From positions 558,001 through 622,000 of the forward strand of contig JAHDYR010000053.1 in NCBI GenBank assembly GCA_019828565.1: 64,000 nt of DNA, given 5' to 3'. Under the pieces are notes generated by a model, which was not told the DNA's origin, ran no database searches, and saw nothing but the letters and a program-made list of their open reading frames with translations. Origin of the DNA: Carpediemonas membranifera (Eukaryota > Fornicata). Positions 33,439 to 41,316 of this stretch are shown piece after piece. The translations under genes and the position numbers were made by a program. Numbering within the stretch: position 1 is the first letter of the stretch; the number at the start of each line of letters is the position of its first letter.

Positions 33439-36021
33439 TCAAGCGATGGCGGGCTCGTCGGCCTGTGCAGCACCCACGAAAGGGGGGGCAACCAGGCCGT
33501 TCTGGCGGCAGAAAGCAGCCAGGTGGGCATGGAGACGCTCCAGCAGCTTCCGACGGTCGTCGGCAGTGTCATGTAGATCGTTGTCCCGGATTATCTCAGC
33601 TACGGTAGGGTCCCAGTGCGTCTGATGAAGGCACGCTGATTCCTGGCACTGGGCCTTGGGGGTGTTGATACAGACATTAGCTCGCTTGACATCATCCGGG
33701 CTGTTATTGCGTGCGAAGCCTTTGTAGTGAATAGCCCAAAACCAGATGACCAGGGCATTGGCGGGGGTGATCGGAGCGATCCCAGCCTTCTTAAGGTCAT
33801 CAGAGCGAGAGAGATGAGGATATTGGCAATAGTGCTTGGTGCAAACAGGATCGAACCTACACAGCTTTCGAAGGGAATGGGGTTGGGTCTCAGTCTCGAC
33901 CGCGACAAAGCCATTACAAAACTTCGGCATTATAAGATTTCGGATTTCATGCATGTTATCGTCCGTGATCTGCAGCGGTGACTCGGGGTGGTAGTGGGTG
34001 TGTGGGTGGCAACGAAGGACGGCGCGAATCCGGCCAGCTAAACCCTGGGCGCTGATGTCGAGGGCGTCTGTTTCGTTCAAACGAAGCTCGGCCAAACGCT
34101 GCTGGGCGACATCCTCGAGTATGTCTTCCGTCTCGTCGCACTGGAACGCGACATCCCGAGGCTGACCTGCGATGGTCAGGTTGAGTGTGACAATAAAGGT
34201 CCCGTCCGCTTGGACCTCCAGACGGTCGCCGAGCATGAGGGGGTGGGTGGCGAGGTCTTCGATGGAGGGGCGATAGCGGCGCTGGCAAAGGCAGCTCTGG
34301 ATAAAGTGCCGGACGGTGTCGTCTGTGACAGTGGCTAGTGAGTCGGGGGGGATGCCCTTGGTGGCCGTATCGTACACTTGAAACTCATGATTGCACTCTC
34401 GTCCATAAGGAATCTCGCCCGTGGCCATCTCGAGGACGCACGTCCCGAAGGCGTATACATCAATGCGCTCATCGTATGTCCCCTTGAATATCTCAGGGGC
34501 CATGAACGCTGGTGTGCCCGTCAATGTCTCGGCGTGAGTTCCCTCGAGGACGTGGGAGACCCCGAAGTCGCCGATCTTGACCTTGCCGCTGCTACTGTCG
34601 ATGAAGATGTTATCGCACTTCAAGTCGCGGTGTATGATGGGCGTCGTCCGCCCGTGTATGTAGCTGAGGCCCGATAGGATCTGGCGACAGCACTTGGCGA
34701 TGTCGCTGAGACGCATGGTCGGCCTATTCTCGACGTACTGGCGCAGGGTGCCAGACATAAGTTCGGTGATGAGTATGTGCTTTTTTTGTTCTTCATCCCT
34801 CCAATAGTCAACGTATGATATGATGTTCTGATGCTCAAGAGCAGCCAGTAGCACAATTTCCTGCTCTTCCTTCTCGGTCGCGCTCTTATCATTGGGATCT
34901 TTCATCCTGATCTCACACCAGGCCACGTCGACCTTCTCCTCGGAGTCGAATGCCTTGTATACAGTCTTAGAAGATCCCCTGCCGCTCACAATAATGGATC
35001 GCTCGAATCGAGCCTGGTTAGTTGATCCATCACGCTTCAACAACGCTTTGATAATCTCACTAGGCCAGTCGCTGTAGAATCCGTCCCTCTTATCGTCAGA
35101 ATTTGTCCCCTTGAACACCAACAGCACCTTGGTTGCACCCACGGCGTAGTGCAGCAGAGGTGGGTGATTTTGTGGTGTAAATTTCGCACGGACATTGAGG
35201 TTGCGCACCAAGTCATCCCTCGCCTTTCTCGTGAGATCATCAGGCAGTGTGACGAGTTTGATGAGAACATCCGAGCGAGTGAGCTCGTCTTCTTTCCACT
35301 CGAAGTACTCTCCACTGTAGAACTTGGCGTCGTTTCGTTTGTTTGGCTCGGGGGTGATGTCATGAAGAGGGAGGGTTGACCTGAATACGTCCTTCTCTTC
35401 CCCATAACTGTTATTCGGACATTCGACCTTGATGTTGCAGACCCGACGGAAGTCGAAGTTATTGCTGACATCGGTGTGATAGAGCTTCAGCCTGTAGAAG
35501 TCTGGCGCAGAGGCGACTTTGCTCACACGCCTTGTATCATCAAGCGACTCGGCGAACTTGTTGATGCACTTGTCCAGCTTTTTGATCTTCGTGGCGTCGA
35601 CAGTCTGCCAGTCCTCGGGCCAGTCGATAGCCAGCCGCATGAGTGCCTCGGATGCTTTCCAGACACCACGGACTCGTTTAGACGCTCGGTATGTGCCCAA
35701 GCAGCTTGTGGCAATTTCTTTGACCAGCTTGACGCGTTTTGGCAGGAGGACAGCGATGCGAGACTGATATATGACGCTGAGACGGCAGTCTCGAAGATTC
35801 TTTTCATAGTCAATCGGGTCTTTGCGGACTTTCGGAGGCAGCAAGCCGAAGCAGTTGCAAAAACGTCCTAGGCAGCTCGACAATATGCCAGACAAGCCAG
35901 AAACAAGCGTTTCCTTGAAAATAAAAAGAAAAACAAGAAGCAATTGAGACCAATATGTCGTAAGAAAATCCAAAGGCCAAATCTTGCCTGCGGCGTCTTT
36001 CAACTCGAAATCTTGGGACAT
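33439..36021 (-). CDS. Membrane-anchored WNK-type kinase with CCCH-like zinc fingers, copy 1
   Basis: 860 aa, paralogue of 54085-56688. Residues 17-60 hold the hydrophobic anchor (FLTTYWSQLLLVFLFIF), diverged from copy 2 and a few residues shorter. An N-lobe-like segment (DVLIKLVTLPDDL, HPPLLHYAVGATKVLLVF) precedes the kinase. Kinase hallmarks are the glycine-loop lysine in GRGSSKTVYKA, Cys in VAWCEIRMKD, HRDLKCDN, GDFG and TPAFMAPEIF. The activation segment differs slightly from copy 2. A PF2-like domain (FIVTLNLTIAGQPRDVAFQCDETEDILEDVA) follows, then a C-x5-C-x4-C-x3-H finger (CRFDPVCTKHYCQYPH) and a second Cys/His group (CINTPKAQCQESACLH). GCAGTTTAAG lies 13 nt before the ATG. Confidence 0.9.
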   Translation of the reverse strand: MSQDFELKDAAGKIWPLDFLTTYWSQLLLVFLFIFKETLVSGLSGILSSCLGRFCNCFGLLPPKVRKDPIDYEKNLRDCRLSVIYQSRIAVLLPKRVKLVKEIATSCLGTYRASKRVRGVWKASEALMRLAIDWPEDWQTVDATKIKKLDKCINKFAESLDDTRRVSKVASAPDFYRLKLYHTDVSNNFDFRRVCNIKVECPNNSYGEEKDVFRSTLPLHDITPEPNKRNDAKFYSGEYFEWKEDELTRSDVLIKLVTLPDDLTRKARDDLVRNLNVRAKFTPQNHPPLLHYAVGATKVLLVFKGTNSDDKRDGFYSDWPSEIIKALLKRDGSTNQARFERSIIVSGRGSSKTVYKAFDSEEKVDVAWCEIRMKDPNDKSATEKEEQEIVLLAALEHQNIISYVDYWRDEEQKKHILITELMSGTLRQYVENRPTMRLSDIAKCCRQILSGLSYIHGRTTPIIHRDLKCDNIFIDSSSGKVKIGDFGVSHVLEGTHAETLTGTPAFMAPEIFKGTYDERIDVYAFGTCVLEMATGEIPYGRECNHEFQVYDTATKGIPPDSLATVTDDTVRHFIQSCLCQRRYRPSIEDLATHPLMLGDRLEVQADGTFIVTLNLTIAGQPRDVAFQCDETEDILEDVAQQRLAELRLNETDALDISAQGLAGRIRAVLRCHPHTHYHPESPLQITDDNMHEIRNLIMPKFCNGFVAVETETQPHSLRKLCRFDPVCTKHYCQYPHLSRSDDLKKAGIAPITPANALVIWFWAIHYKGFARNNSPDDVKRANVCINTPKAQCQESACLHQTHWDPTVAEIIRDNDLHDTADDRRKLLERLHAHLAAFCRQNGLVAPPFVGAAQADEPAIA

Positions 36022-36284
36022 CTGCTTTGTGGGACTTAAACTGCTCGCGCATCAAATGATGAGCATCACGAGTCTGCGAAATGTACCTCATCCCCAAGAC
36101 ACATAAGTAGAGATGCTGATTGCTGCCCGGTCCGGAGTCCAGTCGGCTCTGTCCTGCATGGGAGACCTGGCCTGGGTCTCGGGTGGCCCATCGTCGACTC
36201 GACCCTTGAATCTACCTTTGCATCACCGGTCAGAGCTATTAAGCCGGAATTTATACATGTGCCGCGATAAATGAGCCGCGCTAC

Positions 36285-36356
36285 TCAGACCATGAGGATG
36301 GCGTTGATGCAGCCGTCGTTCTCCGGGTTGTTCGTGACCTGCGCATACTTGCCCCA
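36285..36356 (-). pseudogene. NSA2 3'-end fragment carried with the duplicated WNK block
   Basis: Encodes [20 protein letters not shown]...MV and stop, identical in sense to the end of the complete NSA2 gene at 53042-53821. It has no start. It marks the left boundary of the duplicated block, followed by a 12-nt filler. Confidence 0.9.
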
Positions 36357-36368
36357 AGCCCCATGCCA

Positions 36369-36461
36369 TCACCGCTTCAGCAGGGCGGCCATCTTGGCAA
36401 GGGGGTCATCCTTGGCTAGCCGCTTCACGCCTTTGGACGATGGCCGGGCTGGCTTCTTCTT
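36369..36461 (-). repeat. 93-bp direct repeat, right copy (within CWC25)
   Basis: Identical to 33256-33348. In this copy it is continuous with the rest of CWC25. Confidence 0.85.
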
Positions 36462-36812
36462 CTTCTCGATAAGCACTGCTGCACCGACCTTCTCGGCCTT
36501 GATAACGTCCTCGTCGCGCTTGGAAGGCTCGATTGGCTTGCCCAGAAGATGGGCTTCGGCCTCAGCAGCCTTGGCCTTCTTTGTGCCTGAATACATCCAA
36601 TCGATCCGATTAGCACTCTCGGGAGCCTTTCCAGCATGCGCAATTGTCGAAGCGCCCTTCTTTCGCGCCTTTTGCTCACGAATGACGCGTTTCACCTCTT
36701 CGATCTTACGCTGTTCAATTTCAGCACTCGCTTCAGCATTCTCAATGGCCATCTTGTTCTGGTACGTGCCTACGTGCCATTCCTTATGCGCATTCAGATT
36801 TCCGCTCCCCAT
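36369..36812 (-). CDS. CWC25-like pre-mRNA splicing factor
   Basis: 147 aa from the ATG at 36812 (MGSGNLNAHKEWHVGTYQNK), chosen because it starts the conserved Cir_N block; the frame is open 11 codons upstream. The N-terminal 50 residues match the Cir_N pattern (LN...K.WHPGT...), followed by a charged helix and the family motif RIDWMYSG. The C-terminus is Lys-rich. CWC25 joins the catalytic spliceosome for step one, so its presence fits a genome with real introns. Shorter than animal homologues, near the yeast size. The 3' 93 bp are duplicated beyond the neighbouring WNK insertion, leaving the coding sequence intact. Confidence 0.82.
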   Translation of the reverse strand: MGSGNLNAHKEWHVGTYQNKMAIENAEASAEIEQRKIEEVKRVIREQKARKKGASTIAHAGKAPESANRIDWMYSGTKKAKAAEAEAHLLGKPIEPSKRDEDVIKAEKVGAAVLIEKKKKPARPSSKGVKRLAKDDPLAKMAALLKR

Positions 36813-36949
36813 TGCCTGTCGTGGCAGCCGAGTTATCGTATACATGCGTCACATAAATGCCCAAAACAGCCCGGTTGGGTAGCCAGCGCTTCAAACAGTT
36901 GTATGCACATGACTCAGCGCTGGAAAGACGTCGGTGTGATCCCCGTTCA

Positions 36950-38305
36950 CCATGACATAAAAGGGACATCGCATGCATCGGACATTCACCAGATCGTCAA
37001 TATTAAACTTTACAAATGGCGCTACAAACGTCCATTGTCTGAGGAATCTAGGCTTAGTAGTTTCTGTAGTTGTCGGCCAGGCCGGGTCTGCGCCCCGCGC
37101 CATAGCCGTAGTTGAGCCCGCCGTATGTTGGCCGGGCAGGCGCGGCGGCCGTGAACTGGCGGCCGGCCGTGGTGGCCTCGCGCGTCTTCAGGCTCTGCTC
37201 GCGGCGTGTCGCTTCGGTCTCGCGGCGGGCGACGGCGGCCTCTCTCCTCTCGAGGTCGGCCTCGCGTCTGCGAACCTCAGCCTCACGTCTGTCGAGCTCA
37301 CGCTCGCGGCGGTCCGCAACGGACTCGTCGGAGGGCTCGGACGCGGCCTCCTGCGAGGGCGCCGTCTTGTTGATCGTCGCGAGGATCTTCGCCATGCGGG
37401 GGTTGCTCTCGAGTGACGCCGCGGACGGCCTGCGCACGGGCGACTTGTCGAGCATCGTGTTGATGAGCGCGATGAGCTCGTCGTCGCGGCCGCGGATCGG
37501 GAGCGGCGACTCGCGCAGGATCTTGCGGTTGAGCGTCTCCTGGGTCGTCGCGGTGAAGGGCGGGTTGAGCGTGGCCAGCTCGTAGATAACGCAGCCGAGC
37601 GACCAGATGTCGCACTTGTCGTCGTAGGGCCGCTTCTGGATCTGCTCGGGCGACATGTACAGGGGCGTGCCGACGTTGGTGAAGGCGTAGCTGTTCGCGT
37701 TGAGCTCTCTCGCGAGGCCGAAGTCGCCGAGCTTGACGCACTGGCCCTCGCCGATCATGATGTTGCCGGGCTTGATGTCGCGGTGCAGGATCTCGGTCGG
37801 CTTGCGCGTGTGGCAGGCCGCGAGCGCGGACACCATCTGCGCGAACACGCTCCAGATCACGTCGTCGCGGATCGGGCGGGCCTCGCGCTTGTGGCGGCGG
37901 ATGTAGGCGGCGAGATCGCCACCAGCGCAGTATTCCATGAAGACTGTGAGCTTCCCGGCCTCCCTGTTGACGTCGCGGTCGATGTAGCGCACGATATTCG
38001 GGTGCGAGAGGTCGCGGAGGATGTTGACCTCGTCCACGAGCAGCTTCTTCTCCTTCTCGCTCATGCGCGCGTACTTCACGATCTTCGCCGCCATAATCTC
38101 GCCGTTCCGTTCCACCTTCATCACCTGGCCGAAAGAGCCGCGGCCGAGTTCCTCGATTGTCTTGTATTCAGCCATCGTGCAGAATTTGCCGAATTCTCAA
38201 ACTGCCCCAGAGTCGCCTGGCCAATCCGGAACAGCGAAAATCACAAACCCGACCCGCGGCCAGCATGCAGAATTTACAGCACCCCGCTCATGGCGTAGGC
38301 AGCGG
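36950..38305 (-). repeat. 1,356-bp segmental duplication, copy A
   Basis: Equal in length to 50688-52043 with only a few substitutions seen. It covers the NEK gene, its promoter and the last codons of the adjacent RING gene, so A is probably the source copy. Confidence 0.9.
37054..38175 (-). CDS. NEK-family protein kinase, copy A
   Basis: 373 aa. Kinase domain at residues 5-265: GRGSFGQV loop, AAKIVKYA lysine, HPNIVRYID, catalytic HRDIKPGN, DFG in KLGDFGLAREL, the NEK-typical VGTPLYMSPEQI, and CDIWSLGCVIYEL. A C-terminal coiled coil of RREADLERREAAVARRE repeats follows, then a Gly/Tyr-rich tail (YGGLNYGYGAG). This is the NEK2-like layout of kinase plus coiled coil. NEKs act in mitosis and ciliary/basal-body control and are expanded in diplomonads. 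The GC content is clearly higher than in neighbouring genes. GGCAGTTTGAG about 30 nt upstream is a variant of the recurrent element. Copy B differs by a synonymous change at 37943/51681. Confidence 0.95.
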   Translation of the reverse strand: MAEYKTIEELGRGSFGQVMKVERNGEIMAAKIVKYARMSEKEKKLLVDEVNILRDLSHPNIVRYIDRDVNREAGKLTVFMEYCAGGDLAAYIRRHKREARPIRDDVIWSVFAQMVSALAACHTRKPTEILHRDIKPGNIMIGEGQCVKLGDFGLARELNANSYAFTNVGTPLYMSPEQIQKRPYDDKCDIWSLGCVIYELATLNPPFTATTQETLNRKILRESPLPIRGRDDELIALINTMLDKSPVRRPSAASLESNPRMAKILATINKTAPSQEAASEPSDESVADRRERELDRREAEVRRREADLERREAAVARRETEATRREQSLKTREATTAGRQFTAAAPARPTYGGLNYGYGAGRRPGLADNYRNY

Positions 38306-39853
38306 TGCCCTACACGAAGGGCATTCCATCTTGATATCAAGCCATTGCTCCAAACAGCGCTTGTGGAATACATGGTTACATGGCGCAATCATGTATTGTG
38401 AACTATGGGAGGAGTCCACTGGCTGCATGCAGATGACGCATACAAGCCCGTCCTCGCTATTGGCAACTTCATCAGGAATGGCGCGGTTGTAGCGGTAAGC
38501 TTTGGGTCGCCAGATGTTGGGAATGAAGAATCGAGGCCACCGCTGTTGCAAGCACACGATTGTCGTCGTTACAATGCCGATTCCGATGATTATTGGGGTG
38601 CATATGTAGCTTGGTTCAAAAGTGAGGAAGTTCCATGGGCTGGCGAAGAAGTACAGCAGATAGAATGACCGGCACGCCGAGGAGAGCACTATATAGTAGA
38701 TTGGGAACGCCCGCCTGCAGTTCTTTCGCGCCTGGTGCCAGATCTGTGGTATCCAGCCGATGTATAGCAAGAACATTGCCGGAAGTACGATAAGGTACTG
38801 CATCCACAGGAACATCACGATACATACAATGATAATAGCGTACATACGGAAGTAAATGGCCCCAATGGCGTCACGAGCATTGCGGAGAGCTTGCTGCGGC
38901 TGAGAACTGCGGCGTGACTTCCATACAGACATGACGAACTGGTTTTCGATGATGATCCATTGGGCGAAGGCAAGAAGGGCGGCTAAGGCGAATGCGTTGA
39001 GCACCGGTGTGTATATCAGCGCGAAGAAGGCGTTGGAGAGGAAAACGATGCAGTCCTGGACGGCAAATATCACGAGGGCTAATGGAGACATACGCTGGCC
39101 CACCGCTGTGTTCCATGCCCGCACGTGCTGCTTATACGTCACCGCCATGAGCACCAGCAGGACAACAATCTGCACGAAGCTGTATAACAAAGCTCGCTCA
39201 TACATGTCCAGATGGACGTCGACACGGAAGTAGTTGTCGAGGAACACACCGCCGTCCGTGCTGACGAAAGTGCCGTTCATTGAGTCGACCCAGTCGATGG
39301 GGGAGTCCTCGTCGATGGGGTCGACGTTCACGAAGAGTTCAAAGGTTGCTTCTGAGAGATGGGCACTCTCTGTGACATTGGCGATAGTCACTGGGGGCCA
39401 GGGGAACGTTGGTTCATCGTAGCCTGTGCGGTTGTTGTCTCCAAAAGAAGGTGAGCGCGAGTCAAAGAGAACGTATGGGAAAGAAAGACGGAGGATGCCC
39501 TTCATGTATATCCGGCCGACCTCAGGATAGTACTCACCGATGACGTCGATCACCTCCTGCGCATCGTTGAGGTAGACGCCGTCCTTGACGTATATGGCGC
39601 CCGTGAACTCTTGGAGCGTATCATTGCCGGTGGGCTCGGTAAGAAAGACTTGGAAGAGGCCGCTATGTTCAGAAAAGCTTAGGGCTCCTGAGCGGCCGTT
39701 GTCCTTGTTCCACTTGCCTTCAAAGATGTTCGTTTTCCATTCTGTTGGATATGTGACGTTTTCTGCAGCAAACACGCTGAATACACAGAATAAAAGCATT
39801 ATAGCAAGTGATGGTAGCCGAAAAAGGCGCCCATACGCCGCGGTTGTTGTCAT
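38288..39853 (-). CDS. Multi-pass RING E3 ligase, Tul1/FLY-like
   Basis: 521 aa. Signal peptide (LPSLAIMLLFCVFSVFAA), a luminal beta-rich region to about 215 (the family's FxGxW-type N-domain with EGKWNKDNGRSGALSF), then six or seven transmembrane helices between 220 and 450. The C-terminal RING-H2 is CVICMQPVDSSHSSQYMIAPCNHVFHKRCLEQWLDIKMECPSC. The layout matches yeast Tul1 and plant FLY proteins, Golgi/endosomal E3 ligases for membrane-protein quality control. The stop is 113 nt from the NEK A ATG, and its last codons lie inside the duplicated segment. GCACTTTAAG upstream is a weak variant of the start element. Confidence 0.88.
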   Translation of the reverse strand: MTTTAAYGRLFRLPSLAIMLLFCVFSVFAAENVTYPTEWKTNIFEGKWNKDNGRSGALSFSEHSGLFQVFLTEPTGNDTLQEFTGAIYVKDGVYLNDAQEVIDVIGEYYPEVGRIYMKGILRLSFPYVLFDSRSPSFGDNNRTGYDEPTFPWPPVTIANVTESAHLSEATFELFVNVDPIDEDSPIDWVDSMNGTFVSTDGGVFLDNYFRVDVHLDMYERALLYSFVQIVVLLVLMAVTYKQHVRAWNTAVGQRMSPLALVIFAVQDCIVFLSNAFFALIYTPVLNAFALAALLAFAQWIIIENQFVMSVWKSRRSSQPQQALRNARDAIGAIYFRMYAIIIVCIVMFLWMQYLIVLPAMFLLYIGWIPQIWHQARKNCRRAFPIYYIVLSSACRSFYLLYFFASPWNFLTFEPSYICTPIIIGIGIVTTTIVCLQQRWPRFFIPNIWRPKAYRYNRAIPDEVANSEDGLVCVICMQPVDSSHSSQYMIAPCNHVFHKRCLEQWLDIKMECPSCRAPLPTP

Positions 39854-39990
39854 TCACGTGCGTCAGTGTGTCTTAAAGTGCGGTGGCCATGTCATCTGAT
39901 GATGAGTCCGACGACCGCCCCCCAATGCTCTCTCCCCCTGCGCCGCCCTACCCTCCTCCATACACCCTCACCCCCGGCCCATTTATCATA

Positions 39991-41237
39991 CTATACAGTG
40001 CCCACAAACTCATCAATAACCTCCACTAGCTTATTCACCAAAACAGTCCGCTCTCCACTCCCAAGGCCCACAGCCATAGCCTTCTTGCTCCTGACATGAA
40101 CAAGTCGAGTGTCGCCAGCCCCTACTACATAGGTGGTCTGTCCTGGGCGATAAAGTGGGTACACATACTCATTCGAACCCATGCCCTTATCTAGCTCAGT
40201 TGGTTTGTGTGATATTGCCCTTCCGGCAGAATCAATAACAAGCCAGGCATCGAAAGGCGATATATCCGTGGAGTAGTCAACCTTTGCGTGCTTCACGATG
40301 TCACTAAACGCAGCTGTGACCTTCTTACTGAACTGTGACAATGACGGGTCAACCCCAGATACTGCAATGACCGTTATATCAGCCGACACACGCGACAAGA
40401 GCACCCTGCTTGCTATAGACGGGTTAGTGAATGGTAGATAGAGCGGCGTATCAGCGCATTCTATGGATTCATGCAAGGGAGCGAGGATGAGAAGAAGATC
40501 GCGCTCCATGGCGTGAAGCTTCATGAACGAGCCTGTTACTGCAGCGTATTCGTTGTCTACAAGCACTGCTGCTAATTCTAACCCGATTTGGTCAAGAGCT
40601 GCGCTGAATGCAGCTCTGGTGGTCTTGGGAATTGCTCGGAAGAACGAAGCTTCGTGCGTCTGCATTGTTGGTTGTAGGGGACGTCGGATGACTGAGAGAA
40701 TGGTTGGTTCGATAGCCATGAACATGTCCCTGAGCTGCTTGGGGCTGTGGTTGTAGTAGGAGGGTCCTTTCACCATTTCCATCGTGATTTGTAGGCGGTG
40801 AAGAAGATTGTTTGAATACTCTGCAACGTGGCGGGAAAGGAAGACGAAGAGAAGGTTACTAGAGACCATGCGGAGCGCATAGTTGTATTCTCCGGAGTTG
40901 ACGTGCATGAACGGGCCCGAACCACTGACGGCCTGCGATAGTTCGAAAAGAAGAGGAATATCCTTCTGCTCGAGCAAAGGAATGCCCTCCAACAAGCTAT
41001 ATACTACATTCTGCGTCGCATCAGCGACGAAGAAGCAAAATTGGTCCATCTGTCTCGTCGCCCTTTGTTTTGCCACAGTCGCCAAGTCATCCTGATCTGG
41101 GCGATCAGCAAGGCTCACCAGCATGGGCCATATATTCTGAAACATTACACAATTAACATCAATACCCATTGATCAGTCTCTGCCTCCTGGGTCGTCTCCA
41201 ACCAGCGCCAATTCCACACACAGATGAAGAAGAACAT
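39991..41237 (-). CDS. MON1-like subunit of the Rab7 exchange factor, one 29-nt intron
   Basis: CDS is complement(join(39991..41136,41166..41237)), 405 aa. The sequence follows the three-longin pattern of MON1: CFFVADATQNVVYS (longin 1 start), a strand-helix section ending in SNLLFVFLSRHVAEY, the YNHSPKQLRDMFMAIEP segment that matches MON1's leucine-rich link, AAVLVDNEYAAV, and PLYLPFTNPSIASRVLLSRVS. MON1-CCZ1 activates Rab7 on late endosomes and works with HOPS, whose VPS18 subunit is also in this window. Exon 1 supplies 24 residues. Without splicing the first Met lies inside the intron. HPS1 or Fuzzy, relatives of the same superfamily, are the alternatives. Confidence 0.72.
41137..41165 (-). 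other. 29-nt intron in MON1-like gene
   Basis: Minus-strand GTATTG start and ATGTTTCAG end. It joins ETDQW to NIWPMLVSL in frame. Confidence 0.75.
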
Positions 41238-41316
41238 CCTACCACAAGGAGAGGCCGACTCGGTACTGGTCAATAACCGCTTTACGGACAAATAGAATAA
41301 AATAAACCGTGCCTGC

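Larger units (their letters stand above)
33352..36356 (-). repeat. 3.0-kb duplicated WNK block, inserted copy
   Basis: Inverted, nearly identical copy of 53750-56775, running from the last 23 codons of NSA2 through the spacer, the WNK-CCCH gene and about 85 bp of 3' flank (junction at ...GGTCTGTCG). The other copy has the complete NSA2 gene, so this one is the derivative. Confidence 0.85.

Noticed and set aside
40188-40206. TAGCTCAGTTGG tRNA A-box-like string
   Set aside because: Inside the conserved MON1-like coding frame, without any pairing stems or B-box.
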